From a virus: a stretch of 25,306 nucleotides of DNA. Below, one piece after another: positions 1 to 7,921 of the stretch (the first letter of the stretch is position 1; the number at the start of each line of letters is the position of its first letter). The DNA is taken from the IMG/VR virus record IMGVR_UViG_3300035698_002100, positions 1-25,306 of that record; one strand, given 5' to 3'. Below the pieces are notes generated by a model. The model made no database searches, was not told the origin of the DNA, and was given only the letters and a program-made list of their open reading frames with translations. The position numbers were made by a program, and so were the translations under genes.

Positions 1-2007
1 CGTCATCGAGGGGAGTACGACCCGTCCAAGCTGGCAGAGATCAAGTCTGTCGGTGGTAGCGAGATGTATCCAAAGCTGACCACAACCAAGAACCGCGCCC
101 TGGCGTCGTGGATTGCAGATATTCTGATGCCATCGCAAGGCATGCCGTGGGGTCTTGATCCAACGCCGGTCAGCGATATTCCCCTGGAGTACCTGCAGGC
201 GTTCCTGGGCAAGATGCAGCAGGAAGATCCGGAGATTACCGAGGACGTGGCGCGCAAGAAGATCCTGGCGATGGTCAAAGAGCTGTCTGATAAGGCGGCT
301 AAGAAGCACGAAGACCTGATCGAGGATCAACTAGCCGAGGGGGGCTGGAACGAAGCGCTCGAGGACTTTATCGAGGATTTCTCCGTTTACCCTGCCGCAT
401 TCATGAAGGGGCCGATCCTGCACAAAGTGGTCGAGCTCGCATGGCAAGAGGGCTGGGTCCCGGTACAGGTCGAAGAGATCAAGCCAACATTCAAGCGGGT
501 CAGCCCGTTCGATATATACCCAGCAGCTGACTCCTCTGGAACGCAGGACGGTAGCTTCCTGATCGAGCGTGAGCGTTTTACCCGTCGGGATCTCAACCAT
601 ATGATTGGGATCAAGGGCAGTAATGAAGATGAGATCCGCGGCGTACTACGCGACCATGGCAATGGGGGTCTGCGCAGCTGGCAGGCAATCGACCAGCAGC
701 GCGCTGAACTCGAAGACCGTCCAAACGAGATGATGTACCGATCCGAACAAATTGAAGGGCTCCTGTACTGGGGCTCCGCTCAAGGGCTGATGCTGCTCAA
801 CTGGGGCATGAACCCTGACCAGATACCGGACCCGCTGGCTGAATACGACATCGAGGCCATTCTGATCGGGCAGTACGTTGTCCGCGCGGTCATCAACCAG
901 AATCCTATGGGCGCGCGCCCTTATGGCAAGGCCAGCTTTCAGAAGGTGCCAGGCTCGTTCTGGGGCAAGGCAGTCGCCGAGCTGATGGATGATATTCAGG
1001 ATATGTGCTGCTCGGTTGCCCGCGCGCAAGCCAACAACATGGCATTCGCTTCCGGTCCGCAGGTAGAGGTCAACGTCGACCGCCTCGCGCCCGGTGAAGA
1101 TCCAAACGAGATGTACCCGCTGAAGCGGTGGAGAACAAAGTCGGACAAGCTGAGCACTAGTGCACAGACGCCAGCTATCAGGTTCTTCCAGCCCGACAGC
1201 AGAGCGGCAGAGCTGAACGGGGTCTACGACGCATGGGAGCGCCGGGCAGACGATGCAACCAACATTCCCCGGTACACCTACGGAAACGAGCGGGTAGGCG
1301 GCGCAGGCAACACGATGGGCGGCCTAGCCATGCTGATGGAGTCGGCGAATAAGGGTATCAAGAACGCTATCCGCCATATTGACCGGGGCCTGGTGCGCCC
1401 AATGGTCAGCGCGATGTGGCTGCATAACATGATGTACAGCGAAGACAATGCGATCAAAGGTGACTGCAAGGTGGTGCCCAAGGGTGCCAGTGCCATGCTG
1501 ATCCGCGAGCAAGTACAAGAGGCCCGCAATCAGTTCCTCGCTGTGTCGGGCAACGAGATCGACATGCAGATCATGGGCATCAAGGGGCGAGCCAAGCTAC
1601 TGCGTTCAGTCGCCGAGCGACTGGATATGCCTGACCTGATACCAGATGACGATGAGATCGAGTCCCGCCAGGACGAGCAGCAGCAGGCAGCCCAGGCCGA
1701 GCAGGAGGAGGCCAAGCAGATGCACGAACAAATGATGGCCGTGGAGCAAGGGAAGGATCAAGCCAAGCTGCAGGGCGAGGAGCAGAAACGCCAGATCGAC
1801 GGCATGAAGGCACAGACAGACGCGCTACTCAAGCAGCTGCAGGGCGGCAAGGTGCAAGCGGAGACCCGGCAGATCCTAATTGATATCCAAGAAACCCTGA
1901 ACAATATGAGGCAAGGCAATGCAAATGACGGAACAGCAAGCCCGAGCCCTAGCCCGGCTGCGCAGCAACCCGGACTTCTTGGTAATGCAGAAAATCTTGG
2001 AAGATAA
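1..2007 (+). CDS. Portal protein (5' end outside window)
   Basis: Probable portal protein, the dodecameric ring at one capsid vertex through which DNA is packaged and released. The frame is open from base 1, so the ATG at 64 is most likely internal and the true start lies upstream; 668 residues are visible. The body is acidic and mixed alpha/beta. The last 120 or so residues (bases about 1660-1900) are rich in Q, E, K and A and look like a long coiled coil, followed by a short Ser/Pro tail. Such a helical C-terminus is common in large podovirus portals, where it forms a barrel. The assignment rests on overall appearance plus position directly before scaffold and capsid genes. The next small gene starts inside its 3' end in another frame. 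The family call is from memory, not a search. Confidence 0.8.
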   Translation, partial: RHRGEYDPSKLAEIKSVGGSEMYPKLTTTKNRALASWIADILMPSQGMPWGLDPTPVSDIPLEYLQAFLGKMQQEDPEITEDVARKKILAMVKELSDKAAKKHEDLIEDQLAEGGWNEALEDFIEDFSVYPAAFMKGPILHKVVELAWQEGWVPVQVEEIKPTFKRVSPFDIYPAADSSGTQDGSFLIERERFTRRDLNHMIGIKGSNEDEIRGVLRDHGNGGLRSWQAIDQQRAELEDRPNEMMYRSEQIEGLLYWGSAQGLMLLNWGMNPDQIPDPLAEYDIEAILIGQYVVRAVINQNPMGARPYGKASFQKVPGSFWGKAVAELMDDIQDMCCSVARAQANNMAFASGPQVEVNVDRLAPGEDPNEMYPLKRWRTKSDKLSTSAQTPAIRFFQPDSRAAELNGVYDAWERRADDATNIPRYTYGNERVGGAGNTMGGLAMLMESANKGIKNAIRHIDRGLVRPMVSAMWLHNMMYSEDNAIKGDCKVVPKGASAMLIREQVQEARNQFLAVSGNEIDMQIMGIKGRAKLLRSVAERLDMPDLIPDDDEIESRQDEQQQAAQAEQEEAKQMHEQMMAVEQGKDQAKLQGEEQKRQIDGMKAQTDALLKQLQGGKVQAETRQILIDIQETLNNMRQGNANDGTASPSPSPAAQQPGLLGNAENLGR

Positions 2008-2146
2008 GCATATCGATGCGATAAGCGCATTAAAGGTCGAGATTGCAGACGTATCGTTGTATCGTAACCAGGGAAGGATCCAGGCGCTCGATGACATTAC
2101 CGAGCTCCTGGAGGCAGCAGTAGTAGAGGCCCGCAGGTATTCATAA
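1919..2146 (+). CDS. Small protein overlapping portal 3' end
   Basis: A 75-residue protein in a different frame from the portal, overlapping it by 89 bases. It begins MQMTEQQARALARL, and a second in-frame ATG lies at 1925. The GAGG at 1908-1911 suits the ATG at 1919, and the AAGG at 1913-1916 suits 1925, so the start is uncertain by two codons. It is predicted to be almost entirely helical and acidic, with a C-terminal half spaced like an amphipathic helix. Small proteins of this kind lie between portal and scaffold in many podovirus-like genomes, and their function is unknown. It is probably real, because about 140 bases extend beyond the portal stop and a terminator-like hairpin follows its own stop codon. 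Confidence 0.7.
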   Translation: MQMTEQQARALARLRSNPDFLVMQKILEDKHIDAISALKVEIADVSLYRNQGRIQALDDITELLEAAVVEARRYS

Positions 2147-2168
2147 AAAAGCTACCACTGGTAGTTTT
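2145..2168 (+). terminator. Probable rho-independent terminator after portal unit
   Basis: Immediately after the stop codon, CTACC (2152-2156) pairs with GGTAG (2160-2164) around the loop ACT. A run of A before it and TTTT after it (2165-2168) extend the pairing past one unpaired G and provide the U tract. The stem is short, so it may be leaky. It separates the portal unit from the scaffold and capsid unit. Confidence 0.5.
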
Positions 2169-2170
2169 CT

Positions 2171-2284
2171 TATGGGCACCACTCCCTTTAGGTCGGCCAG
2201 CCGAGGGAATCCGCGCCCAGTGAACCCCGTGAATAATCACGGCTCACCTAATGAAACGTCGAGACGACGTATCGGAGAAATGCA
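2171..2284 (+). promoter_or_regulatory. Scaffold/capsid leader with two small hairpins
   Basis: Non-coding stretch before the scaffold gene. CCGTGA (2227-2232) pairs with TCACGG (2237-2242) around ATAA, and ACGTC (2256-2260) pairs with GACGT (2266-2270) around GAGAC. The second hairpin sits just before the Shine-Dalgarno sequence TCGGAGAA (2272-2279) and could affect scaffold translation. No convincing sigma-70 promoter was seen. A late-gene promoter here is an inference from the terminator upstream. Confidence 0.35.
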
Positions 2285-3244
2285 ATGTCACTACCCCGCC
2301 ATGTGCAGGATCAAATCGATCGTGCCAACCAGGTGCAGCAGGAGCTGAACGCTCCTGTAGAAACCCCGACGAACCCTGTCGACGAGACAGCTCTGACGGG
2401 TAAGCCTGTTGTTGAGCCAATCGAGAAACCTGCAGCGCAACCCGCAGAACAAACACCGGCAACTGACCTGCTGGACGGAAAGCCCGCCTCCTACTGGAAG
2501 CACCGCTTTGATGTCCTGCAAGGAAAGTACAACGCCGAGGTTCCTGCACTGCGTAAAGACCTCACCGAAATGCAAAAGCAGATCAAAACAGCTGCGATAC
2601 CGGACGGTACTGCCGTCAACCGGGCGCAAACAGCTGTGTCTGATCTCACCCCGGAGGAGATCGAAGAGTTTGGACCTGAATTGGTCGACATGATCAGGCG
2701 TGTCGCCGGCAACGTGGCAATGCAGTCCCAGCCACAACAGCCGGACGGTATGCAAGAGATGCTCGATCGCATGAAGGCCCAGGACGAAGATCGCCGCCAG
2801 GATGTCGAGGCAACCTTTTGGTCGCGCCTTGAGCAAGCAGTCCCGCGGTTTCGGGAAATCAATTCAGATCCGGCGTTTCACGCCTATCTGTCTGAGGTCG
2901 AGCCCCTTAGCGGGTCAACACGGCAGAACCTTCTGCTCAGCGCGCAGGAGGACCTCAACGCCGCGCGAGTCATTGCAGTGTTCAACAACTTCGGCACGCC
3001 GAAGCAACAGCCCGCAGCACGTCAGATCCCTGGAGAATTGATCGCCCCGCGGTCAACCGGGGGTGGCGGCGGCGAAACATGGCCGAAGGATGAAGGAAAG
3101 ATCTGGACGCCGGCTGCTATTACACAGTTCTACCGCGAAAAAACTGATGGCCGGATAACTGGCGATCAGGCTAAACAAACTGAAGCCGACATCTTTGCCG
3201 CTCAAAACGAGGGCAGGGTTCGGCACGATCCCAAGGGTCGGTAA
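2285..3244 (+). CDS. Capsid scaffolding protein
   Basis: A 319-residue acidic protein directly before the major capsid gene, the usual place of the scaffold that templates procapsid assembly and then leaves. The first 60 or so residues are Pro/Gln/Glu-rich and probably disordered. A helical, coiled-coil-like segment follows, starting around the motif YWKHRFDVLQGKYN, which I recognise as typical of podovirus scaffolds. A Gly-rich linker (GGGGG, around base 3060) precedes a C-terminal segment with FYREKTDG and a basic end (RVRHDPKGR) that may bind the coat protein. The start at 2285 is supported by CGGAGAA a few bases upstream. No protease motif was seen, so it does not look like a scaffold-protease fusion. 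Confidence 0.8.
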   Translation: MSLPRHVQDQIDRANQVQQELNAPVETPTNPVDETALTGKPVVEPIEKPAAQPAEQTPATDLLDGKPASYWKHRFDVLQGKYNAEVPALRKDLTEMQKQIKTAAIPDGTAVNRAQTAVSDLTPEEIEEFGPELVDMIRRVAGNVAMQSQPQQPDGMQEMLDRMKAQDEDRRQDVEATFWSRLEQAVPRFREINSDPAFHAYLSEVEPLSGSTRQNLLLSAQEDLNAARVIAVFNNFGTPKQQPAARQIPGELIAPRSTGGGGGETWPKDEGKIWTPAAITQFYREKTDGRITGDQAKQTEADIFAAQNEGRVRHDPKGR

Positions 3245-3276
3245 TTATATCGCCGTGAGGCGACAAGGAGTTTCAC

Positions 3277-4212
3277 ATGGCTGGTCCAACACGCGCCTCT
3301 GGCGTTGCATCCTACGGTAGCGCTTCCGCTTCCGGGTTTATTCCCGAGATCTGGTCGGGCAAATTGGTCGAAAAGCTGTATGCCTCGACCTGCTTTGGTG
3401 AGATCGCAAACACCAATTATGAGGGCGAGATCTCGAATAAGGGTGACACCGTCCAGATCCGTACCGTTCCTTCCATCACTATCCGCGATTACGAGATCGG
3501 CGGCGGTTTGACGTATGAGAAGCCGGTATCCGACAAGGTCGAGCTGCATATCGATAAGGCGAAGTATTTTGCCTTTGAAGTCAACGACATCGAGAAATAT
3601 CAGGCTGATATCAAGCTGATGGATGAATTCTCGAATGACGGCGGCCAGCAGATGAAGATCGCCATTGAGATCGGCACTTTTGCTGTCCATTATGCCGATG
3701 CTGCTGATGAAAATGCGGGCGCTACTGCGGGCGTCAAGACCGAATCGTACAACCTGGGCGTAGCCGGTGCGCCTATCGCTATAACCAAGGCGAACATTTT
3801 GGACGTCCTGGTCGATTGCGGCTCTGTTCTGGACGAACAGAATGTGCCCGATACCGAAAGATGGGTGATCCTGCCCGCATGGATGAACGGCATGCTGAAG
3901 AAGTCGGACCTGCGTGACGCCAGCATCATGGGCGACACCACCAGCATCTTCCGTAACGGCAAGGTCGGTATGCTTGACCGCTTCATGGTCTACATCAGCA
4001 ACAACCTCAAGGATGTGACTGACGGCAGCGACAAGGTCACTAACGTGATGTTTGGCCACAAGAAGGCGCTGACATTCGCAAGCCAGATGACGCAGATGGA
4101 AGACCTGAAGAACCCGACTGACTTCGGTCAACTGGTTCGAGGTCTGAACGTCTACGGCTCCAAGGTCATCGACCCCAAGGCAATGGGCCACTTGTACGCT
4201 AAGCGCGGCTAA
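3277..4212 (+). CDS. Major capsid protein (HK97-fold type)
   Basis: A 311-residue protein with the layout of podovirus and siphovirus major capsid proteins: a small-residue N-terminus rich in Ala, Ser and Gly, then PEIWSGKLVEKLY, then a GDTVQIR segment and IRDYEIGGGL, which I recognise from HK97-fold coat proteins of roughly 300-340 residues. It forms the icosahedral shell around the DNA. The start at 3277 is backed by AAGGAG about 8 bases upstream. It lies 32 bases after the scaffold gene and is followed by a strong terminator, fitting very high expression. The N-terminus shows no long cleaved delta domain, consistent with a separate scaffold. A 329-codon open frame on the opposite strand is a shadow of this gene. 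Confidence 0.9.
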   Translation: MAGPTRASGVASYGSASASGFIPEIWSGKLVEKLYASTCFGEIANTNYEGEISNKGDTVQIRTVPSITIRDYEIGGGLTYEKPVSDKVELHIDKAKYFAFEVNDIEKYQADIKLMDEFSNDGGQQMKIAIEIGTFAVHYADAADENAGATAGVKTESYNLGVAGAPIAITKANILDVLVDCGSVLDEQNVPDTERWVILPAWMNGMLKKSDLRDASIMGDTTSIFRNGKVGMLDRFMVYISNNLKDVTDGSDKVTNVMFGHKKALTFASQMTQMEDLKNPTDFGQLVRGLNVYGSKVIDPKAMGHLYAKRG

Positions 4213-4220
4213 GCTGCACT

Positions 4221-4246
4221 GAAAGGGGCTCTACGGAGCCCCTTTC
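4221..4246 (+). terminator. Strong terminator after capsid gene
   Basis: GAAAGGGGCT (4221-4230) pairs perfectly with AGCCCCTTTC (4237-4246). C4231 also pairs with G4236, leaving the tetraloop TACG, so the RNA would be an 11-bp stem capped by cUACGg, one of the most stable RNA tetraloops. The bases after it (TTCATTC) are T-rich. The A and T ends also make it plausible in both directions. It starts 8 bases after the capsid stop codon. Confidence 0.85.
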
Positions 4247-4264
4247 TTCATTCGGAGAACAATC

Positions 4265-4645
4265 ATGACTGAAGCAAAATTAAGCATTGAAGCTCTTATC
4301 TCCCAGGTACGGAACGCGAAGAGCAAAGATACGCTTGAGGCCCTTGTACTAACAGAGCTGGGCATCGATATCGACAAGCGCCTGCCAATGAAAGATCTAC
4401 AGGCCGAAGTGCTTGCAGGACTTGGCGCTGACGCAGAGCCTGCCGCACCTGTAGCTCAGCCAGAGGCCCCTGTTGCTGCTGTCGCGAGTATTGAAGGCGA
4501 GATCACACCAGAGCTGCCCGAGCTGGGCGATGAGCAAGAGCAGGCCCCCAAGCCCCAAACGCGACTCATCCAGAATACGGTATCGGGCCGAGTCCTCGTC
4601 TGGACCCCCGAGCTGCAAAAACTCTCGTACATGAAAGAGGTTTAA
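4265..4645 (+). CDS. Hypothetical head-region protein after capsid
   Basis: A 126-residue acidic protein. The N-terminal 55 or so residues look helical. A low-complexity middle rich in Ala, Pro and Glu follows, then a compact C-terminal segment (RLIQNTVSGRVLVWTPELQKL) that resembles the end of small proteins often found just downstream of podovirus capsid genes. The start has TTCGGAGAAC upstream, a relative of the shared unit-head Shine-Dalgarno element. The gene directly follows the capsid terminator and is separated from the next gene by only 3 bases. It may be a capsid decoration or head-completion factor, but I cannot assign a function. Confidence 0.7.
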   Translation: MTEAKLSIEALISQVRNAKSKDTLEALVLTELGIDIDKRLPMKDLQAEVLAGLGADAEPAAPVAQPEAPVAAVASIEGEITPELPELGDEQEQAPKPQTRLIQNTVSGRVLVWTPELQKLSYMKEV

Positions 4646-4648
4646 GTC

Positions 4649-5335
4649 ATGGCCGCGACGACAGTCGGAGAGGTTGTCCGCAGGGTGAAGCTAATCCTGC
4701 AGGAGGTGAGCGCCGAGGGCATTCGCTGGAACAACAGCGAGCTCCTGGGATGGGTGAACGAGTCATACCAGGCGATCGTGTCCGCCGTACCTGACGCCGG
4801 ATCCGTGACAGAGACTGTTGCGTGCGTATCAGGCACGCGGCAATCCATTCCTGCTGCCGGTGACAGGCTTTTGGATGTAATTCGCAACCTTTCCACCGGT
4901 ATGGCGGTCATTGGCACCAGCATGCACGCCTTGGACGCAACGCGGCGCCGATGGCACTCGGAACCTAAAACGAACGAAATTGAGCACTTCATGTTTGATG
5001 AGCGAGACCCTCGGTCGTTTTACGTCTATCCGCCGGTAAATGCAGGAGTTGAGATAGAAATTATTTACTCGTCGGTCCCGGTGGGTCATGAGATGTCCAA
5101 CCTAGAAGCTGTAAAGAATGACGTCATTCTGCTGTCTGACCGTTACGCTCCCGCGATTGTCGACTACGTCCTTATGCGGGCGTACACGAAGGATGCAGAG
5201 CACTCGCAGAACATCAACCGCGCTCAACTGCACGCCAACAACTTCAATTCTCAGGTCGGCCTGAAAGTCCAAGGCGACATGATCAAAAGCCCTAACGCGC
5301 CTAAGATGTCCGAAATGCTAGGCCGCACGCAGTGA
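4649..5335 (+). CDS. Head-tail adaptor / head completion protein
   Basis: A 228-residue protein with an N-terminal helical region (VGEVVRRVKLILQE, then LLGWVNESYQAIV), a central beta-rich part ending in FYVYPPV, and a helical C-terminal half (APAIVDYVLMRAYTKDAEH). This arrangement matches podovirus adaptor proteins that dock under the portal, known in databases as DUF6682 or gp4-like proteins. It would join the portal to the tail and seal the filled head. It overlaps the following very small reading frame by 4 bases (GTGA). The family call is from memory of the pattern. Confidence 0.75.
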   Translation: MAATTVGEVVRRVKLILQEVSAEGIRWNNSELLGWVNESYQAIVSAVPDAGSVTETVACVSGTRQSIPAAGDRLLDVIRNLSTGMAVIGTSMHALDATRRRWHSEPKTNEIEHFMFDERDPRSFYVYPPVNAGVEIEIIYSSVPVGHEMSNLEAVKNDVILLSDRYAPAIVDYVLMRAYTKDAEHSQNINRAQLHANNFNSQVGLKVQGDMIKSPNAPKMSEMLGRTQ

Positions 5336-5415
5336 AATATGACATCGATCTAGGGCTGAATGCTCAGCGCGCCGGGGAATCCAGCCAGAACAATAAAGTG
5401 AGGGCCTCGCGATGA
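5332..5415 (+). CDS. Possible 27-residue protein bridging two head-tail genes
   Basis: This GTG-started frame fills the whole gap between the adaptor gene and the next gene. The GTG shares bases with the upstream stop (GTGA), and its TGA stop overlaps the downstream start (ATGA). The predicted peptide starts MKYDIDLGLN and ends NNKVRASR. Both junctions have the geometry of translational coupling seen elsewhere in this operon. No strong Shine-Dalgarno sequence precedes the GTG. It could be a real small gene, or a device that carries ribosomes across the gap. Nothing in the peptide suggests a function. Confidence 0.35.
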   Translation: MKYDIDLGLNAQRAGESSQNNKVRASR

Positions 5416-5969
5416 ACCTGGCGCAAATTACCGAGCAGATACTGGTCGAGGTTCCTACCTGTCCTCGCGGCGCAGTATACGATGCTCTGCGATGGTCTCA
5501 GCGCGAGCTTTGCACGCATGGACTTGCCTGGGTGGTCGACGATGACCTGGCTGTCTCCGGAGCAACTGGGCCGGAGCCTGAGGTCGATACTCCGCCAGAC
5601 GCCGAGGTCATCCTGGTCATGAAGCTGATCATGGATGGCGAAGAGCTCAAGGGTGGGCGCGACTACAAGATCAATGCTGTAGGTCGAGTGACCTTTCTGC
5701 GCACGATAACCGAGGGCCGGCTGTTTGGGCACCTATCCTGCCGACCAACTTACGGGCGCGACATGCCTGACTCATACCTTGCCCGCTGGGCGATGGAGGT
5801 CAAGCACGGCGCGCTGCAGTACCTGTATGCGCTCCCTCAGCCGTGGGGAAACCTGCAGCTGAGTGAGTTCTATCGAGCCATGTTCTCCGACGACCAAACC
5901 AATTGCAGGTCACTGTACTGGAACGGTCATCAGGCTGGCAGCGTCAGAATGCGCGTCCCGCGCTTCTAA
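5412..5969 (+). CDS. Tail connector / tube-type protein
   Basis: A 185-residue protein beginning MNLAQITEQILVEVP, with an early helical segment followed by beta-rich sequence and a helical stretch around AMEVKHGALQYLYALP. Proteins of this size and layout sit after the adaptor in podovirus head-tail regions and act as connector or tail-tube parts. I see no catalytic motif. The start overlaps the stop of the preceding tiny frame by ATGA. A GAGG lies about 10 bases upstream. It ends with the aromatic and basic tail RMRVPRF. Confidence 0.65.
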   Translation: MNLAQITEQILVEVPTCPRGAVYDALRWSQRELCTHGLAWVVDDDLAVSGATGPEPEVDTPPDAEVILVMKLIMDGEELKGGRDYKINAVGRVTFLRTITEGRLFGHLSCRPTYGRDMPDSYLARWAMEVKHGALQYLYALPQPWGNLQLSEFYRAMFSDDQTNCRSLYWNGHQAGSVRMRVPRF

Positions 5970-6003
5970 GTTCTACACATAACCTGCCCGGGAGGGCCGT
6001 TCA

Positions 6004-6408
6004 ATGTCTGCATTTTCTGATTTTCTGGAAGACTCACTTGTCAGCGCAACCTTGCGCGGCACCACATACACGGGCGCAGGCGTCTTTGTTGCCCTTTTTA
6101 CCTCAAACCCAACCGATGCAGGTACAGGTACTGAGCTGTCCGATAGCGCTTATGTCCGCCAGCGCGCACACGGCACTGTCGTGAGCGATGGTTTTACTGC
6201 CCCCAGCAATGGGTCGGCCAGTAACGCGCGCAACCTCGTTTTCCCGCCTATTGCTGACGCTCAGGTGATAGTGACCCATTGGGCAATTTTCGATGCTCAA
6301 AACTCGGGCAACATGCTCTACCACAACAGCCTGTTGAACCCGAAAACGCTTGATCCGACCGACGTTCTTTCGTTCCCGATCGGCTCGCTGATCGTCACGC
6401 TGGCGTAA
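6004..6408 (+). CDS. Tail-fibre-family structural protein
   Basis: A 134-residue protein that I recognise as the small phage 'tail fiber protein' type: an N-terminal FSDFLEDSLV helix, a beta strand with FVALFTSNP, a YVRQ element, then VTHWAIFDAQNSGNMLYH and a C-terminal strand ending SLIVTLA. The family is predicted to be a beta-rich virion component at the tail or baseplate. The start at 6004 is supported by GGAGGG about 6 bases upstream. The next gene starts 4 bases after its stop, so the two are likely coupled. Confidence 0.75.
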   Translation: MSAFSDFLEDSLVSATLRGTTYTGAGVFVALFTSNPTDAGTGTELSDSAYVRQRAHGTVVSDGFTAPSNGSASNARNLVFPPIADAQVIVTHWAIFDAQNSGNMLYHNSLLNPKTLDPTDVLSFPIGSLIVTLA

Positions 6409-6412
6409 CTCT

Positions 6413-7921
6413 ATGCTACTCGGCAGACAGTTATTTGGCAGCGCCATTGCTGCTGGCATCATCACCGTGTCGGGCTCCGCTTTGTGCGGGGCCTCGGTCA
6501 CGGCCGATGCTATCCGGTACACGGTGGGCGCTGGCACCGTCTCGGCGGCTGCCTCAACCGTTTCTGCTGCGCAAAAAGCCGTGTTCGTTGGCGGACTTGC
6601 TATCGCGGTATCGGTAGCGTCTGGATCGGCTGTCGGGGAGTATTTTGCTGCAGCGGATGCAGCTGCTTATGCTGCTGGATCAGGGCAAGGCAAAGGCGAG
6701 TTCTTTGCGTCTGGTGATGCCGATGGTTTTGCTGTCGGCACTGGCGCGCTACTTCGCCGGTCGCGGGCTGGCGTTTCCGCCATTTTCTGCACGGCAAGCG
6801 CGGTCGGTACAGGCTACACATATCAGGTGGCGATTGGCGGCACTGCCCAGGCAAGGGCGCACGCCTTCGGCACGACTTACAACGTAGGAAAAGGCACAGC
6901 CCCATGTACGGCAGAGGCACAGGCTCAGGCTTATAAGATGGCGGGCGCCGAAGGCCTTGGTTTTGCCGATGCGCAAACCCGGGCCGACTCGAATCACACT
7001 GTCGGCATACGGGCTAGAGCTAACGCCTCAGCGACAGCCCTTGGCGATCTGGCAGTAACGCGAGACGGGGTAAGGTATTTCGGTCTGCGCGGCGAGGCGG
7101 TAGCGCAAGCCTTTGCCGTGATCGAGAAGATCGTGCTGTCTGGATCTGAAAGCGGCATCGGTGTTGCCAGAGCCTACGGATATGCAGCTTACGAGATCGG
7201 GGCGAAAGGATTAGGGGTAGCGACCTGCACAGCAAGCGCATGGGCGCAGGCAGCGGGGACGGAAGTCGATGCAGACCCTGCACCGGCTTTTGCTTTCGCG
7301 CAAGGGACGTGCCGCCATACAGCAGGCGGCGCTGGCATTGGTAATGCTGCGGCCACAGGCTACGCGGATGCGCTAGTGCGGCCTACGGGGGCAGATACAG
7401 TACCGGCTATTGCAGCGGCGCTGCTTTCCACTCCGCTGGCGAAGCGAGAAGCAGGCGGCGTGGCTGTCGGTAATGCTTTTGCGACAGGCTATGCAAACGC
7501 TCTGGCTCGGTCAACAGGGGTGGATACAGTACCGGCTATTGCAGCGGCGCTGCTTTCCACTCCGCTGGCGAAGCGAGAAGCAGGCGCAGCAGGCTCGGTA
7601 ACAGCCCAAGCCATGCTTGATGCCGAGGCCTTGCGGACTATGCTGATATATGGCCAAGCCGTCGCAATCGCTATCGGCTCGCAAGCTAATCCACAAGTCA
7701 GTGTGATTGCTGCGGGCCTTGGCTCCGCATCTGCGCGGGCTTCAGCGCTCGCAATCAAAACCATCTTGTCAGCAGGCACTGCGGATGGCACGGCAACAGC
7801 GTCCGGCTTCTACCAGATCAACGACATCCAGAGAGCGCCGGGGAATCGGCTGCACATTATCCCGGTAATAGATCGGCGCCATGCGGTGCTGGATGAGCCG
7901 CGCACAGCGAGGGCCGCATGA
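6413..7921 (+). CDS. Ala/Gly-rich repeat protein, probable fibre
   Basis: A 502-residue protein of strongly biased composition (Ala, Gly, Val, Thr). Much of it alternates small and other residues (A-x-A-x-A), as in ARAHAFG, AEAQAQAY and RARANASATAL, which suits a stacked beta-solenoid or beta-rich fibre. Two adjacent units of 43 residues contain the identical peptide DTVPAIAAALLSTPLAKREAG, encoded by identical DNA. The C-terminus (NRLHIIPVIDRRHAVLDEPRTARAA) resembles ends I recall in proteins next to the small structural gene that follows. No signal peptide or catalytic motif is clear. There is no obvious Shine-Dalgarno sequence, so it probably depends on coupling to the gene ending 4 bases upstream. 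It may be a tail fibre or head fibre; the function is not recognised. Confidence 0.6.
   Translation: MLLGRQLFGSAIAAGIITVSGSALCGASVTADAIRYTVGAGTVSAAASTVSAAQKAVFVGGLAIAVSVASGSAVGEYFAAADAAAYAAGSGQGKGEFFASGDADGFAVGTGALLRRSRAGVSAIFCTASAVGTGYTYQVAIGGTAQARAHAFGTTYNVGKGTAPCTAEAQAQAYKMAGAEGLGFADAQTRADSNHTVGIRARANASATALGDLAVTRDGVRYFGLRGEAVAQAFAVIEKIVLSGSESGIGVARAYGYAAYEIGAKGLGVATCTASAWAQAAGTEVDADPAPAFAFAQGTCRHTAGGAGIGNAAATGYADALVRPTGADTVPAIAAALLSTPLAKREAGGVAVGNAFATGYANALARSTGVDTVPAIAAALLSTPLAKREAGAAGSVTAQAMLDAEALRTMLIYGQAVAIAIGSQANPQVSVIAAGLGSASARASALAIKTILSAGTADGTATASGFYQINDIQRAPGNRLHIIPVIDRRHAVLDEPRTARAA
7394..7586. repeat. In-frame direct repeat of 64 bases, period 129
   Basis: Bases 7394-7457 and 7523-7586 are identical (64 bases) and lie exactly 129 bases (43 codons) apart. 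The bases around each copy are similar but diverged: TGYADALVRPTG against TGYANALARSTG at protein level. This indicates a recent duplication or gene conversion inside a 43-residue repeat unit. Confidence 0.9.

Noticed and set aside
2291-2836. Minus-strand frame of 181 codons opposite the scaffold gene
   Set aside because: Shadow of the scaffold coding bias. All other supported genes are on the plus strand, and no start signal was seen.
3202-4191. Long open frame of 329 codons on the minus strand opposite the capsid gene
   Set aside because: It lies wholly against a convincing capsid gene, has no ribosome site or neighbours on that strand, and its composition is that expected of an antisense shadow.
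7394-7586. Duplicated 64-mer as a CRISPR array or diversity-generating template pair
   Set aside because: Only two copies, in frame within a coding repeat, identical rather than adenine-mutated, and no reverse transcriptase or cas gene in the window.
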